From positions 107,761 to 171,760 of the forward strand of contig JAMHXF010000061.1 in assembly GCA_035910535.1 (NCBI GenBank): a stretch of 64,000 bases of DNA, written 5' to 3'. The stretch is from Archangium_A sp035910535. Its GTDB lineage: Bacteria > Myxococcota > Myxococcia > Myxococcales > Myxococcaceae. The notes beneath the pieces were generated by a model that was not told the DNA's origin, made no database searches, and worked only from the letters and a program-made list of their open reading frames with translations. Shown piece by piece: positions 1 through 7,147 of the stretch. The translations under genes and the position numbers were made by a program. Numbering within the stretch: position 1 is the first letter of the stretch; each line of letters starts with the position of its first letter.

Positions 1-989
1 TCGAGCTCCCCTTCGACGGTGAACAACGCAGGCCGCGTGATGTGCGCCGGGTCGACGCGGTGGGTGACGCCGTCGACGGTGACGCGCATCTGCCGGCGGG
101 GCAGGGCGTGCTCCTGAAACACCGTCTTCACGGTCTCCAGGTAGAACTCCGCCGTCATGTCGAGCACCGCGTTGTACTCGTCGTAGAACTTGCGGTGCGC
201 GTCGGCGCCGTCGTCGTGCCCTTTGATGAGGTCGAAGAAGAACTGCTGGTGCGACTGCGCGTGGCGGTCGGGGTTCATCGAGACGAAGGCGACGTGCTGC
301 AGGTAGCCCGGGTACACCGCGCGCCCCGCACCCGCGAAGCCGCGCGGCACGGTGTCGATGAGGTTGTCCTCGAACCACGAGAAGTCACGCTCGGTGGCCA
401 GCGTGTTCACCTGCGTCGGGCGCTCGCGCGGGTCGATGGGGCCGCCCATCAACGTCAGGGTCTTCGGCACGGCAGGGTCGCGCAGCTCCGAGAGAATCGA
501 GACCGCCGCCAACACCGGCACCGTCGGCTGACACACCGCCATCACGTGCGTGTCGGGGCCCAGCACGCGCATGAACTCCATCGCGTAGGCCACGTAGTCA
601 TCGAGACCGAAGCGCCCGGCCGTCAGCGGCACGTCGCGCGCGTTCACCCAGTCGGTGACGTACACGTCGTGCTCGGCCATGAGCCCCCGCACCGTCTCGC
701 GCAGCAACGTCGCGTAGTGCCCTGAGAGCGGCGCGAACAGCAGCACCTTCGGCCCCGGCCCTTCAAAGCGCAGCAGGCGACAGAAGGGCTTGTCGTGCAC
801 CACCTGCTCGGGCTTCGGCAGCCCCCACGCGGGCTTGGGGTAGTCGCGGCCCACGCGGTGAAAGAGCTCGAGCGACGCGGCCATGGTGCGCCCACCGGGC
901 AGCTCACGGAGCACTTGCGAGGCCAGCGCTGACGATTCGACGAACGGAGACAGCATTGCGCGCTGCCACTCACGGAGTTGATAGAGCAT
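1..989 (-). CDS. phaZ: intracellular poly(3-hydroxybutyrate) depolymerase, PhaZ type (C-terminus cut by window edge)
   Basis: Intracellular PHB depolymerase, which mobilises the storage polymer to 3-hydroxybutyrate units. The first 329 residues are present; the family is about 410 to 420 long, so the C-terminal part lies outside the window. The N-terminus MLYQLREWQRAM closely resembles the Ralstonia-type intracellular enzymes, which fixes the start at 989 rather than the in-frame ATG at 956. The nucleophile elbow reads VCQPTVPVLAA with Cys153, in line with the cysteine nucleophile of this family. The motifs MGGPIDPRERPT, VYPGYLQH and RFYDEYNA-like segments are all present, and the VEGELD segment sits at the cut edge. 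The gene is divergent from the lipoprotein gene at 1110. Two TGC-N3-GCA sites lie in the upstream region. Confidence 0.95.
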   Translation of the reverse strand, partial: MLYQLREWQRAMLSPFVESSALASQVLRELPGGRTMAASLELFHRVGRDYPKPAWGLPKPEQVVHDKPFCRLLRFEGPGPKVLLFAPLSGHYATLLRETVRGLMAEHDVYVTDWVNARDVPLTAGRFGLDDYVAYAMEFMRVLGPDTHVMAVCQPTVPVLAAVSILSELRDPAVPKTLTLMGGPIDPRERPTQVNTLATERDFSWFEDNLIDTVPRGFAGAGRAVYPGYLQHVAFVSMNPDRHAQSHQQFFFDLIKGHDDGADAHRKFYDEYNAVLDMTAEFYLETVKTVFQEHALPRRQMRVTVDGVTHRVDPAHITRPALFTVEGEL

Positions 990-1001
990 TGGGCGTTTTG
1001 G

Positions 1002-1054
1002 TGCGGTGCAACATGCCCGCTGCGAGGAGTTATGCGCCGTTTTGTTGCGCTGCA
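1002..1054. promoter_or_regulatory. two TGC-N3-GCA palindromes upstream of phaZ (possible PHA-regulator sites)
   Basis: The gap between phaZ and the divergent lipoprotein gene holds TGCGGTGCA at 1002-1010 and TGCGCTGCA at 1046-1054. They are 44 bases apart, about four helical turns. Both are flanked by similar TTG and CAA/ACAA edges. PhaR-type regulators of PHA genes in other proteobacteria are remembered to bind CTGC-N3/4-GCAG. The link is inferred from this similarity and from the location; no regulator gene is seen nearby. Confidence 0.3.
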
Positions 1055-1109
1055 CAATGGTGCGCGCGTGGGTTGACGCTCTTTCCGCGCGCGGGCTACG
1101 CCGTAGGGC

Positions 1110-3866
1110 ATGGCGCCTCTCCGTTGGCTCGTGGTCGCGGTACTCGCAGCCGGTTGTCCGACGCCGCAGCCTGGGGTGTGTGGCCCGCAGACGTGCGCCG
1201 GCTGTTGCGACGAGACCGGCGCGTGTCAGCTCGGCAATGAGGCCACCGCGTGCGGCGCTTCAGGCGCCTTCTGCAGCGCATGCGCGAGCGACCAGACCTG
1301 TAGCGCCCAGCAGTGCGAGACGAATGACGTCGACGGTGGCAGCGCCACGACGCCGGAGTGCGAGGTGCCCCGCACCGTCGACTTCGGCCTCATCGCGCTC
1401 AACGACACTGCGACCCGGCAGCTGACCTTCGAGAACACGACTTCGCAGACGCAGACGGCGGTCATCACGTGGACGAGCGCGGCTGGGTACACGGTCTCTC
1501 CGGTGGGAACGGTCTCGGTCGCGGCCGGCGCGACGCAGCGCATCGACGTCGGCTTCACCGCGACGCAGCTCGGTGGTGCCTTCGCCATGCTCTCGGTGCA
1601 ACGCGGGCCGAAGTGCGCGGCGGTGAACGTGCGCCTCACCGCGGAGGTCGTGCAGAGCGTGCTCGTCGTCACGCCGGCGACGGTCGACTTCGGGTACGCG
1701 AGCCTCCTCAGCACCGTCACGCGAGACGTCGTCTTTCAGAACCTCGGCGCCGCGCCGATTCAGGTCTTCAACCTCGCCACCACCGCGCGTTTCTCCGTCG
1801 TCGGGGGCGGGAGCGCGTTCACCGTCCCCGGCACGTCGTCGTCGACGCTGACGCTCGCGTTCTCGCCCAGCGTGCTCGGCGCGAGAACCGGAACGCTGAC
1901 CTTCGAGACCGACGCCGTCGGCCAGGCTGCGCTGTCGGTGCCGCTGCAAGGCATCGGTGGCGGCCCGGCGATTGGCGTCGACGACACGCTCACGCTGCCA
2001 CCGACCGCGGTCTTCTCGACGCAGAGCGCGCAGCTCACCGTGACCAACGTCGGCACGGGCACCAACCCCGCCGGGAACCTGCGCTTCCGCACGCCGGCGT
2101 TCACGCTGGTGGCGCTGGGCTCGGCTGAGCTCTCCGACTTCCTGGTCGAAATTGCGCCGACCTACGACGAGGTCAATGGGGTGGCGGTGAACGCGAGGAC
2201 CTCGCTCATCGTCAGCTTCAGCCCCTCGACGCCCGGCACCAAAACGGCCGAGCTCCATCTCCACACCAACGACACCGCGACGCCCGACCGGGTGGTGACG
2301 CTTACGGCGACGGCCGTCGCGACGTCAGCGTGTACGTACAGCGTCTCGCCCGCCTCGCCGGTCGACTTCGGGTTGGTGCGCCCCGGCTTCACCGTCGACT
2401 GGCCCGTCACCGTCACCAACACCGGCAGCATCGATTGCACGGTGCTGAACGCGGCGCCCACCACCACGGGTTCGTTCTTCAGCGTCGAGGGCTTCGTCAC
2501 CACGACGCTCGCGCCCTCCGCGTCGATGACCTTCCGCGCGCGCTACACGCCGCCACCCGCGGCCTCGACTTCAGCGACGACGTTGCGGGGCGCGGTGCGC
2601 ATTCACACCTCGTCGAGCGTCACGCCGAACACCGAGGTCGAGCTGACGGCGACGACGGGCGCCAACTGTGTGCTCGCGGTTGCCGACGTCGACTTCGGCG
2701 GCGCGCCGGTGGGGTGTCGCAGCGCGCCGCGCAGCGTTCGGGTCGTCAACGTGTGCCCGACGTCGGTGGTGCTCTCGAGCGCCAGCGTCAATTCGGCGTC
2801 TGGCGCGTTCACGGTGGTCTCGGGCTCCGGTGCGTCGGTGGCCGGCACTTCGGTGCATGACTTCAGCGTGCAGTTCCAACCCGCCGCGCTCGGCGCCGAC
2901 GAGGCGCTGCTCTCGTTCACGTCGCTCCAGGCGGGCAGCACCATTCGACATGTGGTTCCGCTCCGTGGTGCGGGCGTCAACACCGTCAGCGACACCTTCG
3001 TGGTGCCGTTGCGCCCGAAGCTCGACCTGCTCTTCGTCGTCGACGACTCGTGCTCCATGGCGCCGCGACACGCCGAGCTCGCCGCCTTCGCGCCGACGCT
3101 CATGGCGACCGCGAGCGCGACGCGGCTCGACCTTCGGGTCGGTGTCATCACCACGGACCTCACCAACCCTTCGCGCGGTCGTCTGCGTCGCACGGCGGTC
3201 GGTTCGGCCGTCGTCTCGACCTCGCAGCCCAACGCAGGCCCGTTGCTGGCCGAGCTCTTCGACGCAGGGACGGCAGGCGGGACGGAGTCATGCCTGGAGC
3301 CCACCAACCTCGCGCTGCGTGACGACGCGGTCAGCTCGTTGACTGAGAACGGGGTCATCGTGCGTGAGGCGTCGCCGCTCGGCGTGGTGTGCGTGACCGA
3401 CGCGGCGGATAAGACGCCGAACCCCGTGGCCTACGAGCTCGCGCGGCTCTCGTTGTCACGCAGCGCACGGAGCGGGCTCAGCTACAGCGTCATCGGGCCG
3501 TTTCTGCCCAGCCCTCCAGCGGGCTGCACGTACGACGGCGTCAACACCAGCGTGCACGCCGATGCCATCGCGCGTTTCCCGGGCCAGCAAGAGGAGATCT
3601 GCACGTCGAACTGGCCCGCGATGATGACCCGCGTGCTGCAGCGGCTGGGCGACCTGCCGCGCCGCGAGTTCACGTTGTCGCGCAGCGTCGACGCGGCGGG
3701 CCCGGGCGTGACGGTGACGGTCAACGGTCAGGCGGTGCCCGAGGTGGTCAACGGCACGACCGTGTGGTCCTTCGACGCCATCAACGGAAGGCTGACGTTC
3801 GAGGCGCTGAACGCTCCGGCGGCGGGGAACTCAGTCGTCATCTCCTACGCGACGCTGTGTTTCTGA
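1110..3866 (+). CDS. surface lipoprotein: cysteine module, five Ig-like (choice-of-anchor D) domains and VWA-like domain, copy 1
   Basis: A 918-residue predicted lipoprotein of unknown function. The signal peptide ends in a lipobox (LAAGC, Cys16). It is followed by a 50-residue cysteine module containing CAGCCDETGAC. About five Ig-like domains of the choice-of-anchor D/SPD-2-Hydin type follow (residues 85-630), each recognisable by a VDFG strand and a VxxTNxG or QNLG edge. A von Willebrand A-like domain starts near residue 635 with FVVDDSCSM (a DxSxS MIDAS pattern) and has a later VCVTDAADKTPN segment. The C-terminal beta region ends in YATLCF. The next gene, 23 bases downstream, is a full-length paralogue, and a third copy lies at 32110. 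An adhesive or structural envelope role is inferred. The start has only a weak ribosome site. Confidence 0.85.
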   Translation: MAPLRWLVVAVLAAGCPTPQPGVCGPQTCAGCCDETGACQLGNEATACGASGAFCSACASDQTCSAQQCETNDVDGGSATTPECEVPRTVDFGLIALNDTATRQLTFENTTSQTQTAVITWTSAAGYTVSPVGTVSVAAGATQRIDVGFTATQLGGAFAMLSVQRGPKCAAVNVRLTAEVVQSVLVVTPATVDFGYASLLSTVTRDVVFQNLGAAPIQVFNLATTARFSVVGGGSAFTVPGTSSSTLTLAFSPSVLGARTGTLTFETDAVGQAALSVPLQGIGGGPAIGVDDTLTLPPTAVFSTQSAQLTVTNVGTGTNPAGNLRFRTPAFTLVALGSAELSDFLVEIAPTYDEVNGVAVNARTSLIVSFSPSTPGTKTAELHLHTNDTATPDRVVTLTATAVATSACTYSVSPASPVDFGLVRPGFTVDWPVTVTNTGSIDCTVLNAAPTTTGSFFSVEGFVTTTLAPSASMTFRARYTPPPAASTSATTLRGAVRIHTSSSVTPNTEVELTATTGANCVLAVADVDFGGAPVGCRSAPRSVRVVNVCPTSVVLSSASVNSASGAFTVVSGSGASVAGTSVHDFSVQFQPAALGADEALLSFTSLQAGSTIRHVVPLRGAGVNTVSDTFVVPLRPKLDLLFVVDDSCSMAPRHAELAAFAPTLMATASATRLDLRVGVITTDLTNPSRGRLRRTAVGSAVVSTSQPNAGPLLAELFDAGTAGGTESCLEPTNLALRDDAVSSLTENGVIVREASPLGVVCVTDAADKTPNPVAYELARLSLSRSARSGLSYSVIGPFLPSPPAGCTYDGVNTSVHADAIARFPGQQEEICTSNWPAMMTRVLQRLGDLPRREFTLSRSVDAAGPGVTVTVNGQAVPEVVNGTTVWSFDAINGRLTFEALNAPAAGNSVVISYATLCF

Positions 3867-3889
3867 GCGCGACACGCTACGCACGTCGA

Positions 3890-6661
3890 ATGTCGCTGGT
3901 GCTGCTCGTCGTGGCGAGCGCGTGCGTCGACCTGCGGCCTGCGTGCAGCGCCTCGACGTGTGAAGGCTGCTGCGACGTCAGCGGAGTCTGCCGCACGGGC
4001 CTGAGCACCGACGCGTGCGGTGCTGCGGGCGCGAGCTGCGCGGTGTGCACAGAAGACCAGTCGTGCCGCGCCGCGCAGTGCGCAGCGGTGCCTACCGGAG
4101 GCGGCGGAGGGAACGTCGTCGTCACGCCTCCTGACTGCACGGTGCCGTCGACGCTCGACTTCGGCGCCGTCATCATCGGCGAGACGAAGACCCGCGACCT
4201 CGCCATCGACAACGTCAGCAACCTCGAAGAGACCGTGTCGGTCAGCGCACCGCAGACGCCCGGCTTCGCGGTGACGCCGACTGGCGCGTTGATCCTCTCG
4301 CCGGGCATGAAGCAGCGCGTGAGCATCGACTTCGCGCCCACCGAGGCGCGTGGTTACACCACACAGGTCAGCGTGCAGCGCGGCGTGTTCTGCCCCACGG
4401 TCAACATGCTGGTGCGCGGTGAAGGCCGAAACGATCGCTTCAACTGGAGCCCCGGCTCCATCGACTTCGGCTTCGTGCAGCCCGGCGCAGCGCTCGCGCG
4501 CCTCGTCACCTTCGACAACCCGTCGAACATGCCGATGCTCGTCACCCAGCTCACGGCGAGCGGCGCGTTCAGCCTCGCCGACGCGGCCGCGTTGCACATT
4601 CCCGCGCGAGGGAGCGCGACGGCCACCGTGGTGTTTCGACCGACGGAGCTCGGCTCGACCGACGGCGCGTTCACCTTCGTGACCGACGTGCCGGGTCAGA
4701 CGAACGGCTCGGTGTCACTGCACGGCGTCGGCGGCGGGCCCACCATCGAGGCGCCCATCGTGCTGAACCTGCCTTCGGGTCCGTATCCAGTTTCGCAAAC
4801 CGGGAAGATCGCGGTTCGCAATATTGGACATCGGCCGCTGCCGCTCGACCCGGCTGGAAATCTGCACTTCGCGACGCCGCCGTTCTCGGTTTCTCCGCTC
4901 TCGGGCTCGGTGGCGAGCGAGTTCAGCGTCACGTTTCCGCCGTCGTATGACGCGCTGGTGGGGCTCGAGGTCGGCGCGCCGCCGCTGCTGCTCGACGTGA
5001 CGTTCACGCCGCAGACCACGGGCCGAAAGTCAGTCGCGATTCAGCTCTTCACGAACGACTTTCTCAACGCGCAGCACGTGGTCGTCGTGAACGCCGAGGC
5101 GATGCCCAACGGCCCGTGCACGTATTCCGTTTCGCCTGCGGCGCTCGACCTGGGGCTCGTGCGGCCCGGCGGGACCCGTACGCAGAGCGTCATCATCACC
5201 AACACCGGCGTCGCGAACTGCATGATCTTCAGCGCGGCGCCCGTCGACGGCAGCCTGTTCAGAGCGGCGACGTTCGCTCCTGTTTCGCTCGCTGGAGGCG
5301 CCACGTTCGAGGTGAGCGTCAGCTTCCACGCGCCGAGCTCGGTGCCCTCGGTGGCGCAGCAGGCGACCGACGTGCTGCGAATCACGACCGACTCTGTCGC
5401 GGCGCCGAGCACCGACCTCACGCTCGCCGCAGCCTACGGGCCCGACTGCCTGGTGATGTCCGACGCGCTCGACTTCGGCAACGGCGCCGTCGGCTGCGGC
5501 ACGGGCTCGCGGCGGGTGACGGTCATCAACACCTGCGCCACGTCGGTGACGTTGAGCGCGGCCGCCGTCGTCGGCAGCTCGAAGTTCACGGTGGCGAACC
5601 CCGCCGGCGTGACGCTCGCGCCGCAGGCCAGCCACGTCTTCAGCGTCGAGTACCGGCCGACTGGCGTGACCTACGACCTCGCGAGGCTCACGTTCACGTC
5701 GACGCGCTCCATGGGCAGCGAGCTCCATTCGGTCGAGCTGGAGGGCGAGGGCCACCTGAGCCCCGACAGCACCGACGTCTTCACCGTGCCGTTCTCGCGC
5801 CCGCGCAGCGACGTGTTGTTCGTCGTCGACGACTCGGCCTCGATGGTCGACAAGCGCGACGCGCTGGCCACCGCGCTCACGAGCTCGTTCCCGTCATTCT
5901 TGATGCAGGCGCTCGACCTTCGCTTCGGCGTCATCACCACTGACTTGACGAGCGCGGGGCGAGCCCGGCTGCGGCGCACGTCGACGGGCGCCAAGTGGGT
6001 CGCGACCTCGACGCCCAACGCGAGTGTTGAACTCCGAGCGCTCCTCAACGTGGGCACCACCGGCGACACCGAGTCGTGTCTCGAGCCCGCGAACCTCGCG
6101 TTGAGTGACGAGTACCGCTCCTCGACGACGTACAACTCGTCGTTCTTGCGGCAGCTCAGCCACCTGGCCGTGGTGTGCGTGACCGACGCGAACGAGCAGT
6201 CGCCCAACCCCATTGCCTACGACCTGCTGCGCTTGTCGATGGTGAACGACCCGCAGCGGCCCGAGGCGACGAGCTACAGCGTCATCGGCCCATTTCTGCC
6301 GAGCGCCCCGGCGCCGTGCGTCTACGACGACCCGAACGTGAATGGAAAACACGACGCGGCGCTCACCGAGTTCGGCGGCGCGCGCGAAGAGATCTGCACC
6401 ACCAACTGGCCGGTCACCGTGTCGAACATCATCGAGCGCGCGGTGTTCACGCCGAGGCGCCAGTTCACGTTGCGGCGGCGCGTCGACGCGACGTCTCCGA
6501 ACCTGCGCGTGGAGATCAACGGAGTGACGGTGCCTGCGGTGAGCGGCGGGCAGACGAACTGGACCTTCGACGTCGCGAAGAACCAGCTCGTCTTCAGCAA
6601 GCCCAGCGCGCCGCCGAGCGGCGTGGACATCAACGTCAGCTACAAGAGCCTCTGCTTTTAG
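3890..6661 (+). CDS. surface lipoprotein: cysteine module, five Ig-like domains and VWA-like domain, copy 2
   Basis: A 923-residue tandem paralogue of the preceding gene with the same domain order throughout: lipobox (VASAC), cysteine module with CEGCCDVSGVC, a short Gly-rich linker, five Ig-like anchor-D domains with LDFG strands, a VWA-like domain starting FVVDDSASM, a VCVTDANEQSPN segment, and a C-terminal beta region ending in YKSLCF. ATG 3890 is chosen because it starts a proper lipoprotein signal peptide 23 bases after the upstream stop; the longer reading frame overlaps copy 1. Co-transcription with copy 1 is likely. The copies are clearly diverged, so the duplication is not recent. 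The stop overlaps the stop of the convergent gene by four bases. Confidence 0.85.
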   Translation: MSLVLLVVASACVDLRPACSASTCEGCCDVSGVCRTGLSTDACGAAGASCAVCTEDQSCRAAQCAAVPTGGGGGNVVVTPPDCTVPSTLDFGAVIIGETKTRDLAIDNVSNLEETVSVSAPQTPGFAVTPTGALILSPGMKQRVSIDFAPTEARGYTTQVSVQRGVFCPTVNMLVRGEGRNDRFNWSPGSIDFGFVQPGAALARLVTFDNPSNMPMLVTQLTASGAFSLADAAALHIPARGSATATVVFRPTELGSTDGAFTFVTDVPGQTNGSVSLHGVGGGPTIEAPIVLNLPSGPYPVSQTGKIAVRNIGHRPLPLDPAGNLHFATPPFSVSPLSGSVASEFSVTFPPSYDALVGLEVGAPPLLLDVTFTPQTTGRKSVAIQLFTNDFLNAQHVVVVNAEAMPNGPCTYSVSPAALDLGLVRPGGTRTQSVIITNTGVANCMIFSAAPVDGSLFRAATFAPVSLAGGATFEVSVSFHAPSSVPSVAQQATDVLRITTDSVAAPSTDLTLAAAYGPDCLVMSDALDFGNGAVGCGTGSRRVTVINTCATSVTLSAAAVVGSSKFTVANPAGVTLAPQASHVFSVEYRPTGVTYDLARLTFTSTRSMGSELHSVELEGEGHLSPDSTDVFTVPFSRPRSDVLFVVDDSASMVDKRDALATALTSSFPSFLMQALDLRFGVITTDLTSAGRARLRRTSTGAKWVATSTPNASVELRALLNVGTTGDTESCLEPANLALSDEYRSSTTYNSSFLRQLSHLAVVCVTDANEQSPNPIAYDLLRLSMVNDPQRPEATSYSVIGPFLPSAPAPCVYDDPNVNGKHDAALTEFGGAREEICTTNWPVTVSNIIERAVFTPRRQFTLRRRVDATSPNLRVEINGVTVPAVSGGQTNWTFDVAKNQLVFSKPSAPPSGVDINVSYKSLCF

Positions 6662-7008
6662 AGCGCGCCCTTCTGCGAGAGCACCCAGAGCGTGGCAGCG
6701 ACGTCGGCGTTGCAGTCGTACGTGCGCTGCGCGTCGCTCGCGGTGGCCCAGCTCGAGCCGCCCTTTTCAATCTTCCCGTTCTCGAACGTAGCCTGCGTGC
6801 TGCCGCCGATTTCCACGTGCCACTTGCTGCCGCGCTTCACGGCCTTGCCCTTCGTAGAGCCGCCCTTCTCGACGACGATCTCGCTCGACGACTCTTTGTA
6901 CGTGTACTGCGTGCTCCCCGACTTCTCGACGCGGCCGCTGCTGCACTTGTAGTCGGCGGCGAAGGCGGACAACGACACGAACGAAAGCAGGGCGACGACA
7001 CGCTTCAT
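6658..7008 (-). CDS. small secreted protein with repeated GGST motifs
   Basis: A 116-residue protein of no recognised family. It has a clean signal peptide (MKRVVALLSFVSLSAFAA) and a mature part with a short beta-like repeat: EKSGST, EKGGST, EIGGST and EKGGSS at roughly 15 to 20 residue spacing. Two cysteines, one near each end, could form a disulfide. A good ribosome site (AAGGAG) precedes the ATG by seven bases. The gene is convergent with the copy 2 lipoprotein and their stop codons overlap. The repeat suggests a small beta-structured periplasmic or extracellular protein; the function is unknown. Confidence 0.75.
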   Translation of the reverse strand: MKRVVALLSFVSLSAFAADYKCSSGRVEKSGSTQYTYKESSSEIVVEKGGSTKGKAVKRGSKWHVEIGGSTQATFENGKIEKGGSSWATASDAQRTYDCNADVAATLWVLSQKGAL

Positions 7009-7147
7009 GGTGACTCCTTGAAAGAGGTGACCGCTGCATCACCCACGAACAGGCAGCGGGGTGCAGTGAATCGTTCCCTCGCTCGTGTGTTGTCGGTGGT
7101 ATTTCGCCCGCTCGCTCTTGAATTTTCTTCTCTGAAAGGAAGCACGC

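Noticed and set aside
42..725. Long plus-strand open frame of 227 codons
   Set aside because: It is the reverse strand of phaZ, Arg/Val/His-rich, and has no recognisable domain.
1260..2264. Minus-strand frame of 334 codons inside copy 1 lipoprotein
   Set aside because: Composition is very rich in Arg, Glu and His, typical of antisense frames in high-GC genes; the plus frame has clear domains.
3764..3889. Upstream extension of the copy 2 lipoprotein start
   Set aside because: It would overlap copy 1 and destroy the lipoprotein signal peptide; ATG 3890 gives a proper lipobox.
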